This document shows positions 1-13,100 of a stretch of DNA of 64,000 nucleotides, in pieces. Source of the stretch: Perilla frutescens (taxonomy: Eukaryota > Streptophyta > Magnoliopsida > Lamiales > Lamiaceae); NCBI GenBank assembly GCA_026008535.1, contig BRKX01000014.1, positions 55,415,006 to 55,479,005 of the forward strand, in the 5' to 3' direction. Both the position numbers and the translations under genes were made by a program. How positions within the stretch are numbered: position 1 is the stretch's first letter; the number at the start of each line of letters is the position of its first letter. A model generated the notes under the pieces. The model was given only the letters and a program-made list of their open reading frames with translations. It did not search any database and was not told the DNA's origin.

Positions 1-2
1 GT

Positions 3-2541
3 CGAACCGGTAGAAACCCTATTTGAGTCGGTCTCTAGGTGATTATCAAGTTGATTTCCAAAACCGTCACCTCTTATGTAGGAATCGGGGTGAACGTCGG
101 GTTTTTCATTGAGTCTAGCATTTTTGAACATTAGAGTCCATTATGAATCAATCCATATGATCATATATGCCTAATCCGTCCACTTTTGAAAAAATTAAAT
201 TTTTGAGCCCGTCCAAAGGGGTACGTACCCCTTTGGCCGGTGGCCAGATTTGGCCCCGTTTTCTGGCAGCCGTCAGTAAAACGGCTATAACTCTCTCCAG
301 AAGTAAGATTTTCCCGTGATTCTTGTTGCGTTGGATTCCTAACTCAAATATCTACCCTACCAAAATTCGAACCGGTAGAAACCCTATTGGAGTCGGCCTC
401 TAGGTGATTATCAAGTTGATTTCTAAAACCATCGCCTCTTATGTAGGGATCGTGGTGAACGTCGGGTTTTTCATTGAGTCTAGCATTTTTGAACACTAGA
501 GTCCATTATGAATCAATCCATATGATCATATATGCCTAATCCGTCCACTTTTGAAAATATCAAATTTTTGAGCCCACCCAAAGGGGTACCCCTTTGGCCG
601 GTGGCCAGATTTGGCCCCATTTTCTGGCAGCCGTCAGTAAAACGGCTATAACTCTCTCCAGAAGTAAGATTTTCCCGTGATTCTTGTTGCGTTGGATTCC
701 TAACTCAAATATCTACCCTACCAAAATTCGAACCGGTAGAAACCCTATTGGAGTCGGCCTCTAGGTGATTATCAAGTTGATTTCTAAAACCATCGCCTCT
801 TATGTAGGGATCGTGGTGAACGTCGGGTTCTTCATTGAGTCTAGCATTTTTGAACACTAGAGTCCATTATGAATCAATCCATATGATCATATATGCCTAA
901 TCCGTCCACTATTGAAAATATCAAATTTTTGAGCCCACCCAAAGGGGTACCCCTTTGGCCGGTGGCCAGATTTGGCCCCGTTTTCTGGCAGCCGTCAGTA
1001 AAACGGCTATAACTCTCTCGAGAAGTAAGCTTTATCCGTGATTCTTATTGTGTTGGATTCCTAACTCAAATATCTACCCTACCAAAAGTCGAACCGGTAG
1101 AAACCCTATTTGAGTTGGCCTCTAGGTGATTATCAAGTTGATTTCCAAAACCGTCACCTCTTATGTAGGAATCGGGGTGAACGTCGGGTTTTTCATTTAG
1201 TCTAGCATTTTTGAACACTAGAGTCCATTATGAATCAATCCATATGATCATATATGCCTAATCCGTCCACTTTTGAAATAATCAAATTTTTGAGCCCGCC
1301 CAAAGGGGTACCCCTTTCGCCGCTGGCCAGATTTGGCCCAGTTTTCTGGCAGCCGTCAGTAAAACGACTATAACTCTCTCCAGAAGTAAGCTTTACCCGT
1401 GATTCTTGTTGCGTTGGATTCCTAACTCAAATATCTACCCTACCAATAGTCGAACCGGTAGAAACCCTATTGGAGTCGGCCTCTAGGTGATTATCAAGTT
1501 GATTTCCAAAACCATCGCCTCTTATGTAGGGATCGTGGTGAACGTCGGGTTTTTCATTGAGTCTAGCATTTTTGAACACTAGAGTCCATTATGAATCAAT
1601 CCATATGATCATATATGCCTAATCCGTCCACTTTTGAAAAAATTAAATTTTTGAGCCCGTCCAAAGGGGTACGTACCCCTTTGGCCGGTGGCCAGATTTG
1701 GCCCCGTTTTCTGGCAGCCGTCAGTAAAACGGCTATAACTCTCTCCAGAAGTAAGCTTTACCCGTGATTCTTATTGCGTTGGATTCCTAACTCAAATATC
1801 TACCCTACCAAAAGTCGAACCGGTAGAAACCCTATTTGAGTCGGTCTCTAGGTGATTATCAAGTTGATTTCCAAAACCGTCACCTCTTATGTAGGAATCG
1901 GGGTGAACGTCGGGTTTTTCATTGAGTCTAGCATTTTTGAACATTAGAGTCCATTATGAATCAATCCATATGATCATATATGCCTAATCCGTCCACTTTT
2001 CAAAAAATTAAATTTTTGAGCCCGTCCAAAGGGGTACGTACCCCTTTGGCCGGTGGCCAGATTTGGCCCCGTTTTCTGGCAGCCGTCAGTGAAACGGCTA
2101 TAACTCTCTCCAGAAGTAAGCTTTACCCGTGATTCTTGTTGCGTTGGATTCCTAACTCAAATATCTACCCTACCAAAAGTCGAACCGATAGAAACCCTAT
2201 TTGAGTCGGTCTCTAGGTTATTATCAAGTTGATTTCCAAAACCGTCACCTCTTATGTAGGAATCGGGGTGAACGTCGGGTTTTTCATTGAGTCTAGAATT
2301 TTTGAACATTAGAGTCCATTATGAATCAATCCATATGATCATATATGCCTAATCCGTCCACTTTTGAAAAAATCAAATTTTTGAGCCCGCCCAAAGGGGT
2401 ACCCCTTTGGCTGGTGGCCAGATTTGGCCCCGTTTTCTGGAAGCCGTCAGTAAAACGGCTGTAACTCTCTCCAGAAGTAAGCTTTACCCGTGATTTTTGT
2501 TGCGTTGGATTCCTAACTCAAATATCTACCCTACCAAAATT
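3..2541 (+). repeat. Forward 7-monomer higher-order repeat, 2539 bp
   Basis: Seven units (starts 3, 368, 729, 1090, 1451, 1816, 2181) precede a unit at 2542 that resembles the first: both have the TACGTA palindrome, attaaattt and aagattttccc. The unit at 2907 resembles the one at 368 at its start. The offset is 2539 bp, equal to four 361-bp plus three 365-bp monomers; the units at 3, 1451 and 1816 have the 4-bp insertion. Only one full period is visible, so the higher-order call rests on two matching pairs. The unit at 1090 has distinctive markers (catttagtct, ttcgccgctgg, cccagttttc, aaacgacta) that recur in reverse complement near 7.2 and 9.5 kb. Confidence 0.7.
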
Positions 2542-3198
2542 CGAACCGGTAGAAACCCTATTTGAGTTGGTCTCTAGGTGATTATCAAGTTGATTTCCAA
2601 AACTATCACCTCTTATGCAGGAATCGGGGTGAACGTCGGGTTTTTCATTGAGTCTAGCATTTTTGAACATTAGAGTCCATTATGAATCAATCCATATGAT
2701 CATATATGCCTAATCTGTCCACTTTTGAAAAAATTAAATTTTTGAGCCCGTCCAAAGGGGTACGTACCCCTTTGGCCGGTGGCCAGATTTGGCCCCGTTT
2801 TCTGGCAGCCGTCAGTAAAACGGCTATAACTCTCTCCAGAAGTAAGATTTTCCCGTGATTCTTGTTGCGTTGGATTCCTAACTCAAATATCTACCCTACC
2901 AAAATTCGAACCGGTAGAAACCCTATTGGAGTCGGCCTCTAGGTGATTATCAAGTTGATTTCTAAAACCATCGCCTCTTATGTAGGGATCGTGGTGAACG
3001 TCGGGTTTTTCATTGAGTCTAGCATTTTTGAACACTAGAGTCCATTATGAATCAATCCATATGATCCTATATGCCTATTCCGTCCACTTTTGAAAAAATC
3101 AAATTTTTGAGCCCGTCCAAAGGGGTACCCCTTTCGCCGTGGCCAGATTTGGCCCCGTTTTCTGGCAGCCGTCAGTAAAACGGCTATAACTCTCTTCA

Positions 3199-3299
3199 GA
3201 AATCAACTTGATAATCACCTAGAGGCCGACTCCAATAGGGTTTTGAACCGGTAGAAACCCTATTGGAGTCGGCCTCTAGGTGATTATCAAGTTGATTTC
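3199..3299. repeat. Perfect 45-bp inverted repeat (hairpin) at a truncated monomer
   Basis: The left arm is 3199-3243 and the right arm is 3255-3299. They are exact reverse complements over 45 bases, separated by the 11-base loop tgaaccggtag. The left arm replaces the last part of the monomer that began at 2907. The right arm is the normal start of the next forward monomer. This is the structure expected when a replicating strand copies its own neighbour in reverse and then returns. The break into the hairpin falls at the same monomer position as the permanent orientation switch near 4257. Confidence 0.93.
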
Positions 3300-4250
3300 T
3301 AAAACCATCGCCTCTTATGTAGGGATCGTGGTGAACGTCGGGTTTTTCATTGAGTCTAGCATTTTTGAACACTAGAGTCCATTATGAATCAATCCATATG
3401 ATCCTATATGCCTATTCCGTCCACTTTTGAAAAAATCAAATTTTTGAGGCCGCCCAAAGTGGTACCCCTTTTGCCGTGGCCAGATTTGGCCCCGTTTTCT
3501 GGCAGCCGTCAGTAAAACGGCTATAACTCTCTTCAGAAGTAGGCTTTACACGTGATTCTTGTTGCGTTGGATTCCTAACTCAAATATCTACCCTATCAAA
3601 AGTCGAACCGGTCGAAACCCTATTGGAGTCGGCCTCTAGGTGATTATCAAGTTGATTTCCAAAACCATCGCCTCTTATGTAGGGATCGTAATGAACGTCG
3701 GGTTTTTCATTGAGTCTAGCATTTTTGAACACTAGAGTCCATTATGAATCAATCCATATGATCATATATGCCTAATCCGTCCACTTTTGAAAATATCAAA
3801 TTTTTGAGCCCACCCAAAGGGGTACCCCTTTGGCCGGTGGCCAGATTTGGCCCCGTTTTCTGGCAGCCGTCAGTAAAACGGCTATAACTCTCTCCAGAAG
3901 TAAGCTTTACCCGTGATTCTTGTTGCGTTGGATTCCTAACTCAAATATCTACCCTACCAAAAGTCGAACCGGTAGAAACCCTATTGGAGTCGGCCTCTAG
4001 GTGATTATCAAGTTGATTTCCAAAACCATCGCCTCTTATGTAGGGATCGTGGTGAACGTCGGGTTTTTCATTGAGTCTAGCATTTTTGAACACTAGAGTC
4101 CATTATGAATCAATCCATATGATCCTATATGCCTAATCCGTCCACTTTTGAAAATATCAAATTTTTGAGCCCGTCCAAAGGGGTACCCCTTTCGCCGTGG
4201 CCAGATTTGGCCCCGTTTTCTGGCAGCCGTCAGTAAAACGGCTATAACTC

Positions 4251-4309
4251 TCTTCAGAAATCAACTTGATAATCACCTAGAGGCCGACTCCAATAAGGTT
4301 TCTACCAGT
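4251..4309. other. Orientation-switch junction (forward to reverse satellite)
   Basis: The sequence runs along a forward monomer to ctcttcagaa and then continues as a reverse monomer, aatcaacttgataatcacc. Forward units read cttcagaagta here, and reverse units read ttttagaaatc, so the shared AGAA (4256-4259) is a 4-bp microhomology at the breakpoint. Everything to the right stays in reverse orientation to the end of the window. Upstream sequence at 3191-3240 is nearly identical, so the two junctions are related by duplication or conversion rather than being two independent breaks. Confidence 0.92.
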
Positions 4310-7204
4310 TCAAATTTTTGTAGGGTAGATATTTGAGTTAGGAATCCAACGCAACAAGAATCACGGGAAAATCTTACTTCTGGAGAGAGTTATAGCCGTT
4401 TTACTGACGGCTGCCAGAAAACGGGGCCAAATCTGGCCACCGGCTAAAGGGGTACCCCTTTGGGCGGGCTCAAAAATTTGATTTTTTCAAAAGTGGACGG
4501 ATTTGGCACATATGATCATATGGATTGATTCATAATGGACTCTAGTGTTCAAAAATGCTAGACTCAATGAAAAACCCGACGTTCACCACGATCCCTACAT
4601 AAGAGGCGATGGTTTTGGAAATCAACTTGATAATCACCTAGAGGCCGACTCCAATAGGATTTCTACCGGTTCGACTTTTGGTAGGGTAGATATTTGAGTT
4701 AGGAATCCAACGCAACAAGAATCACGGGTAAAGCTTACTTCTGGAGAGAGTTATAGCCGTTTTACTGACGGCTGCCAGAAAACGGGGCCAAATCTGGCCA
4801 CCGGCCAAAGGGGTACGTACCCCTTTGGGCGGGTTAAAAAATTTGATTTTTTCAAAAGTGGACGGATTAGGCATATATGATCATATGGATTGATTCATAA
4901 TGGACTCTAGTGTTCAAAAATGCTAGACTCAATGAAAAACCCGACGTTCACCCCGATTCCTACATATGAGGTGACGGTTTTGGAAATCAACTTGATAATC
5001 ACCTAGAGGCCGACTCAAATAGGGTTTCTACCGGTTCGACTTTTGGTAGGGTAGATATTTGAGTTAGGAATCTAACGCAACAAGAATTACGGGTAAAGCT
5101 TACTTCTCGAGAGAGTTATAGCCGTTTTACTGACGGCTGCCAGAAAACGGGGCCAAATCTGGCCACCGGCCAAAGGGGTACCCCTTTGTGCGGGCTCAAA
5201 AATTTGATTTTTTTAAAAGTGGACGGATTAGGCATATATGATCATATGGATTGATTCATAATGGACTCTAGTGTTCAAAAATGCTAGACTCAATGAAAAA
5301 CCCGACGTTCACCACGATCCCTACATAAGAGGCGATGGTTTTGGAAATCAACTTGATAATCACCTAGAGGCTGACTCCAATAGGGTTTCTACCGGTTCGA
5401 CTTTTGGTAGGGTAGATATTTGAGTTAGGAATCCAACGCAACAAGAATCACGGGTAAAGCTTACTTCTCGAGGAAGTTATAGCCCTTTTACTGACAGCTG
5501 CCAGAAAACGGGGCCAAATCTGGCCACCGGCCAAAGGGGTTCCCCTTTGGGCGGGCTCAAAAATTTGATTTTTTCAAAAGTGGACGGATTAGGCATATAT
5601 GATCATATGGATTGATTCATAATGGACTCTAGTGTTCAAAAATGCTAGACTCAATGAAAAACCCGACGTTCACCACAATCCCTACATAAGAGGCGATGGT
5701 TTTAGAAATCAACTTGATAATCACCTAGAGACCTACTCCAATAGGGTTTCTACCAGTTCAAATTTTGGTACGGTAGATATTTGAGTTAGGAATCTAACGC
5801 AACAAGAATCACGGGAAAATCTTACTTCTGGAGAGAGTTATAGCCGTTTTACTGACGGCTGCCAGAAAACGGGGCCAAATCTGGCCACCGGCCAAAGGGG
5901 TACCCCTTTGGGTGGGCTCAAAAATTTGATATTTTCAAAAGTGGACGGATTAGGCATATATGATCATATGGATTGATTCATAATGGACTCTAGTGTTCAA
6001 AAATGCTAGACTCAATGAAAAACCCGACGTTCATTACGATCCCTACATAAGAGGCGATGGTTTTGGAAATCAACTTGATAATCACCTAGAGGCCGACTCC
6101 AATAGGGTTTCGACCGGTTCGACTTTTGGTAGGGTAGATATTTGAGTTAGGAATCCAACGCAACAAGAATCACGTGTAAAGCCTACTTCTGAAGAGAGTT
6201 ATAGCCGTTTTACTGACGGCTGCCAGAAAACGGGGCCAAATCTGGCCACCGGCCAAAGGGGTACGTACCCCTTTGGGCGGGTTAAAAAATTTGATTTTTT
6301 CAAAAGTGGACGGATTAGGCATATATGATCATATGGATTGATTCATAATGGACTCTAGTGTTCAAAAATGCTAGACTCAATGAAAAACCCGACGTTCACC
6401 CCGATTCCTACATATGAGGTGACGGTTTTGGAAATCAACTTGATAATCACCTAGAGGCCGACTCAAATAGGGTTTCTACCGGTTCGACTTTTGGTAGGGT
6501 AAATATTTGAGTTAGGAATCTAACGCAACAAGAATTACGGGTAAAGCTTACTTCTCGAGAGAGTTATAGCCGTTTTACTGACGGCTGCCAGAAAACGGGG
6601 CCAAATCTGGCCACCGGCCAAAGGGGTACCCCTTTGGGCGGGCTCAAAAATTTGATTTTTTTAAAAGTGGACGGATTAGGCATATATGATCATATGGATT
6701 GATTCATAATGGACTCTAGTGTTCAAAAATGCTAGACTCAATGAAAAACCCGACGTTCACCACGATCCCTACATAAGAGGCGATGGTTTTGGAAATCAAC
6801 TTGATAATCACCTAGAGGCCGACTCCAATAGGGTTTCTACCGGTTCGACTTTTGGTAGGGTAGATATTTGAGTTAGGAATCCAACGCAACAAGAATCACG
6901 GGTAAAGCTTACTTCTGGAGAGAGTTATAGCCGTTTTACTGACGGCTGCCAGAAAACGGGGCCAAATCTGGCCACCGGCCAAATGGGTACCCCTTTGGGC
7001 GGGCTCAAAAATTTGATTTTTTCAAAAGTGGACGGATTAGGCATATATGATCATATGGATTGATTCATAATGGACTCTAATGTTCAAAAATGCTAGACTC
7101 AATGAAAAACCCGACGTTCACCCCGATTCCTACATAAGAGGTGACGGTTTTGGAAATCAACTTGATAATCACCTAGAGGCCAACTCAAATAGGCTTTCTA
7201 CCGG
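4260..7204 (-). repeat. Mixed reverse monomers next to the switch
   Basis: After a partial unit, monomers start near 4309 (type E, atttggcac), 4670 (X, 365 bp), 5035 (Z, XhoI site), 5396, 5757 (L, ggtgggctc and cattacg), 6118 (hybrid J/X), 6483 (Z) and 6844. The order E-X-Z-Q-L-J matches the 6-mer at 10.1-18.8 kb, so this is probably an outlying copy of that family. The match of 4309 onward to 10465 onward is offset by 17 monomers. No regular period is completed inside the segment. Confidence 0.75.
6118..6482 (-). repeat. Hybrid monomer, type J start joined to type X end
   Basis: The unit begins with the J-specific string cgtgtaaagcctacttctga. Instead of the usual J continuation (ccacggcgaaagg with GGTACC), it continues with ccaccggccaaagg, the TACGTA palindrome, gggcgggttaaaa and the cacatatgag... 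end typical of X/365-bp units. It therefore looks like a recombinant between two subtypes, with the exchange at or just before the central palindrome. Confidence 0.75.
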
Positions 7205-10104
7205 TTCGACTTTTGGTAGGGTAGATATTTGAGTTAGGAATCCAACACAATAAGAATCACGGATAAAGCTTACTTCTGGAGAGAGTTATAGTCGTTTTAC
7301 TGACGGCTGCCAGAAAACTGGGCCAAATCTGGCCAGCGGCGAAAGGGGTACCCCTTTGGGCGGGCTCAAAAATTTGATTTTTTCAAAAGTGGACGGATTA
7401 GGCATATATGATCATATGGATTGATTCATAATGGACTCTAGTGTTCAAAAATGCTAGACTAAATGAAAAACCCGACGTTCACCCCGATTCCTACATAAGA
7501 GGTGACGGTTTTGGAAATCAACTTGATAATCACCTAGAGGCCAACTCAAATAGGGTTTCTACCGGTTCGACTTTTGGTAGGGTAGATATTTGAGTTAGGA
7601 ATCCAACACAATAAGAATCACGGATAAAGCTTACTTCTCGAGAGAGTTATAGCCGTTTTACTGACGGCTGCCAGAAAACGGGGCCAAATCTGGACACCGG
7701 CCAAAGGGGTACCCCTTTGGGTGGGCTCAAAAATTTGATATTTTCAAAAGTGGACGGATTAGGCATATATGATCATATGGATTGATTCATAATGGACTCT
7801 AGTGTTCAAAAATGCTAGACTCAATGAAAAACCCGACGTTCACCACGATCCCTACATAAGAGGCGATGGTTTTAGAAATCAACTTGATAATCACCTAGAG
7901 GCCGACTCCAATAGGGTTTCTACCGGTTCGAATTTTGGTAGGGTAGATATTTGAGTTAGGAATCCAACGCAACAAGAATCACGGGAAAATCTTACTTCTG
8001 GAGAGAGTTATAGCCGTTTTACTGACGGCTGCCAGAAAACGGGGCCAAATCTGGCCACCGGCCAAAGGGGTACGTACCCCTTTGGACGGGCTCAAAAATT
8101 TAATTTTTTCAAAAGTGGACGGATTAGGCATATATGATCATATGGATTGATTCATAATGGACTCTAATGTTCAAAAATGCTAGACTCAATGAAAAACCCG
8201 ACGTTCACCCCGATTCCTACATAAGAGGTGATAGTTTTGGAAATCAACTTGATAATCACCTAGAGACCGACTTAAATAGGGTTTCTACCGGTTCGACTTT
8301 TGGTAGGGTAGATATTTGAGTTAGGAATCCAACGCAACAAGAATCACGGGTAAAGCTTACTTCTGGAGAGAGTTACAGCCGTTTTACTGACGGCTGCCAG
8401 AAAACGGGGCCAAATCTGGCCACCAGCCAAAGGGGTACCCCTTTGGGCGGGCTCAAAAATTTGATTTTTTCAAAAGTGGACGGATTAGGCATATATGATC
8501 ATATGGATTGATTCATAATGGACTCTAATGTTCAAAAATGCTAGACTCAATGAAAAACCCGACGTTCACCCCGATTCCTACATAAGAGGTGACGGTTTTG
8601 GAAATCAACTTGATAATCACCTAGAGACCGACTCAAATAGGGTTTCTACCGGTTCGACTTTTGGTAGGGTAGATATTTGAGTTAGGAATCCAACGCAACA
8701 AGAATCACGGGTAAAGCTTACTTCTGGAGAGAGTTATAGCCGTTTCACTGACGGCTGCCAGAAAACGGGGCCAAATCTGGCCACCGGCCAAAGGGGTACG
8801 TACCCCTTTGGACGGGCTCAAAAATTTAATTTTTTCAAAAGTGGACGGATTAGGCATATATGATCATATGGATTGATTCATAATGGACTCTAATGTTCAA
8901 AAATGCTAGACTCAATGAAAAACCCGACGTTCACCCCGATTCCTACATAAGAGGTGACGGTTTTGGAAATCAACTTGATAATCACCTAGAGACCGACTCA
9001 AATAGGGTTTCTACCGGTTCGACTTTTGGTAGGGTAGATATTTGAGTTAGGAATCCAACGCAATAAGAATCACGGGTAAAGCTTACTTCTGGAGAGAGTT
9101 ATAGCCGTTTTACTGACGGCTGCCAGAAAACGGGGCCAAATCTGGCCACCGGCCAAAGGGGTACGTACCCCTTTGGACGGGCTCAAAAATTTAATTTTTT
9201 CAAAAGTGGACGGATTAGGCATATATGATCATATGGATTGATTCATAATGGACTCTAGTGTTCAAAAATGCTAGACTCAATGAAAAACCCGACGTTCACC
9301 ACGATCCCTACATAAGAGGCGATGGTTTTGGAAATCAACTTGATAATCACCTAGAGGCCGACTCCAATAGGGTTTCTACCGGTTCGACTATTGGTAGGGT
9401 AGATATTTGAGTTAGGAATCCAACGCAACAAGAATCACGGGTAAAGCTTACTTCTGGAGAGAGTTATAGTCGTTTTACTGACGGCTGCCAGAAAACTGGG
9501 CCAAATCTGGCCAGCGGCGAAAGGGGTACCCCTTTGGGCGGGCTCAAAAATTTGATTTTTTCAATAGTGGACGGATTAGGCATATATGATCATATGGATT
9601 GATTCATAATGGACTCTAGTGTTCAAAAATGCTAGACTAAATGAAAAACCCGACGTTCACCCCGATTCCTACATAAGAGGTGACGGTTTTGGAAATCAAC
9701 TTGATAATCACCTAGAGGCCAACTCAAATAGGGTTTCTACCGGTTCGACTTTTGGTAGGGTTGATATTTGAGTTAGGAATCCAACACAATAAGAATCACG
9801 GATAAAGCTTACTTCTCGAGAGAGTTATAGCCGTTTTACTGACGGCTGCCAGAAAACGGGGCCAAATCTGGCCACCGGCCAAAGGGGTACCCCTTTGGGT
9901 GGGCTCAAAAATTTGATATTTTCAAAAGTGGACGGATTAGGCATATATGATCATATGGATTGATTCATAATGGACTCTAGTGTTCAAAAATGCTAGACTC
10001 AATGAAAAACCCGACGTTCACCACGATCCCTACATAAGAGGCGATGGTTTTGGAAATCAACTTGATAATCACCTAGAGGCCGACTCCAATAGGGTTTCGA
10101 CCGG
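7205..10104 (-). repeat. Inverted counterpart of the left forward block
   Basis: Units start near 7205, 7565, 7926, 8291, 8652, 9017, 9382 and 9743. Read in reverse they share rare variants with forward units in matching order. 9382 has gactattgg, tagtcg, aactgggcc and ccagcggcg, like 1090-1451. 9017 has gcaataag, like 1451. 8652 has cgtttcactg, like 1816. 8291 has gttacagcc and caccagcc, like 2181. 7926 has gatagttttgg, like 2542. The markers of the 1090 unit occur twice here, at 7284 and 9462, six monomers apart. This points to a large inverted duplication or an inversion of recently shared material. Confidence 0.85.
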
Positions 10105-13100
10105 TTCGACTTTTGGTAGGGTAGATATTTGAGTTAGGAATCCAACGCAACAAGAATCACGTGTAAAGCCTACTTCTGAAGAGAGTTATAGCCGTTTTAC
10201 TGACGGCTGCCAGAAAACGGGGCCAAATCTGGCGACGGCGAAAGGGGTACCCCTTTGGACGGGCTCAAAAATTTGATTTTTTCAAAAGTGGACGGAATAG
10301 GCATATATGATCATATGGATTGATTCATAATGGACTCTAGTGTTCAAAAATGCTAGACTCAATGAAAAACCCGACGTTCACCACGATCCCTACATAAGAG
10401 GCGATGGTTTTAGAAATCAACTTGATAATCACCTAGAGGCCGACTCCAATAGGGTTTCTACCGGTTTGAATTTTGGTAGGGTAGATATTTGAGTTAGGAA
10501 TCCAACGCAACAAGAATCACGGGAAAATCTTACTTCTGGAGAGAGTTATAGCCGTTTTACTGACGGCTGCCAGAAAACGGGGCCAAATCTGGCCACCGGC
10601 CAAAGGGGTACCCCTTTGGGCGGGCTCAAAAATTTGATTTTTTCAAAAGTGGACGGATTTGGCACATATGATCATATGGATTGATTCATAATGGACTCTA
10701 GTGTTCAAAAATGCTAGACTCAATGAAAAACCCGACGTTCACCACGATCCCTACATAAGAGGCGATGGTTTTGGAAATCAACTTGATAATCACCTAGAGG
10801 CCGACTCCAATAGGATTTCTACCGGTTCGACTTTTGGTAGGGTAGATATTTGAGTTAGGAATCCAACGCAACAAGAATCACGGGTAAAGCTTACTTCTGG
10901 AGAGAGTTATAGCCGTTTTACTGACGGCTGCCAGAAAACGGGGCCAAATCTGGCCACCGGCCAAAGGGGTACGTACCCCTTTGGTCGGGTTAAAAAATTT
11001 GATTTTTTCAAAAGTGGACGGATTAGGCATATATGATCATATGGATTGATTCATAATGGACTCTAGTGTTCAAAAATGCTAGACTCAATGAAAAACCCGA
11101 CGTTCACCCCGATTCCTACATATGAGGTGACGGTTTTGGAAATCAACTTGATAATCACCTAGAGGCCGACTCAAATAGGGTTTCTACCGGTTCGACTTTT
11201 GGTAGGGTAGATATTTGAGTTAGGAATCTAACGCAACAAGAATTACGGGTAAAGCTTACTTCTCGAGAGAGTTATAGCCGTTTTACTGACGGCTGCCAGA
11301 AAACGGGGCCAAATCTGGCCACCGGCCAAAGGGGTACCCCTTTGGGCGGGCTCAAAAATTTGATTTTTTTAAAAGTGGACGGATTAGGCATATATGATCA
11401 TATGGATTGATTCATAATGGACTCTAGTGTTCAAAAATGCTAGACTCAATGAAAAACCCGACGTTCACCACGATCCCTACATAAGAGGCGATGGTTTTGG
11501 AAATCAACTTGATAATCACCTAGAGGCCGACTCCAATAGGGTTTCTACCGGTTCGACTTTTGGTAGGGTAGATATTTGAGTTAGGAATCCAACGCAACAA
11601 GAATCACGGGTAAAGCTTACTTCTGGAGAGAGTTATAGCCGTTTTACTGACGGCTGCCAGAAAACGGGGCCAAATCTGGCCACCGGCCAAATGGGTACCC
11701 CTTTGGGCGGGCTCAAAAATTTGATTTTTTCAAAAGTGGACGGATTAGGCATATATGATCATATGGATTGATTCATAATGGACTCTAGTGTTCAAAAATG
11801 CTAGACTCAATGAAAAACCCGACGTTCACCACGATCCCTACATAAGAGGCGATGGTTTTAGAAGTCAACTTGATAATCACCTAGAGACCTACTCCAATAG
11901 GGTTTCTATCAGTTCAAATTTTGGTACGGTAGATATTTGAGTTAGGAATCTAACGCAACAAGAATCACGGGAAAATCTTACTTCTGGAGAGAGTTATAGC
12001 CGTTTTACTGACGGCTGCCAGAAAACGGGGCCAAATCTGGCCACCGGCCAAAGGGGTACCCCTTTGGGTGGGCTCAAAAATTTGATATTTTCAAAAGTGG
12101 ACGGATTAGGCATATATGATCATATGGATTGATTCATAATGGACTCTAGTGTTCAAAAATGCTAGACTCAATGAAAAACCCGACGTTCATTACGATCCCT
12201 ACATAAGAGGCGATGGTTTTGGAAATCAACTTGATAATCACCTAGAGGCCGACTCCAATAGGGTTTCGACCGGTTCGACTTTTGGTAGGGTAGATATTTG
12301 AGTTAGGAATCCAACGCAACAAGAATCACGTGTAAAGCCTACTTCTGAAGAGAGTTATAGCCGTTTTACTGACGGCTGCCAGAAAACGGGGCCAAATCTG
12401 GCCACGGCGAAAGGAGTACCCCTTTGGACGGGCTCAAAAATTTGATTTTTTCAAAAGTGGACGGAATAGGCATATATGATCATATGGATTGATTCATAAT
12501 GGACTCTAGTGTTCAAAAATGCTAGACTCAATGAAAAACCCGACGTTCACCACGATCCCTACATAAGAGGCGATGGTTTTAGAAATCAACTTGATAATCA
12601 CCTAGAGGCCGACTCCAATAGGGTTTCTACCGGTTCGAATTTTGGTAGGGTAGATATTTGAGTTAGGAATCTAACGCAACAAGAATCACGGGAAAATCTT
12701 ACTTCTGGAGAGAGTTATAGCCGTTTTACTGACGGCTGCCAGAAAACGGGGCCAAATCTGGCCACCGGCCAAAGGGGTACCCCTTTGGGCGGGCTCAAAA
12801 ATTTGATTTTTTCAAAAGTGGACGGATTTGGCACATATGATCATATGGATTGATTCATAATGGACTCTAGTGTTTAAAAATGCTAGACTCAATGAAAAAC
12901 CCGACGTTCACCACGATCCCTACATAAGAGGCGATGGTTTTGGAAATCAACTTGATAATCACCTAGAGGCCGACTCCAATAGGATTTCTACCGGTTCGAC
13001 TTTTGGTAGGGTAGATATTTGAGTTAGGAATCCAACGCAACAAGAATCACGTGTAAAGCCTACTTCTGAAGAGAGTTATAGCCGTTTTACTGACGGCTGC

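Larger units (their letters stand above)
1..4257 (+). repeat. Forward-oriented satellite block
   Basis: Monomers here read gtcgaaccggtagaaaccc... and start near 3, 368, 729, 1090, 1451, 1816, 2181, 2542, 2907, 3244, 3604 and 3965. All other monomers in the window are in the reverse complement. The units at 2907 and 3965 are cut short at about 292 bp by orientation switches. Units in this block carry more private substitutions than those on the right of the window, which suggests less recent homogenisation. The block runs off the left edge of the window. Confidence 0.95.
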
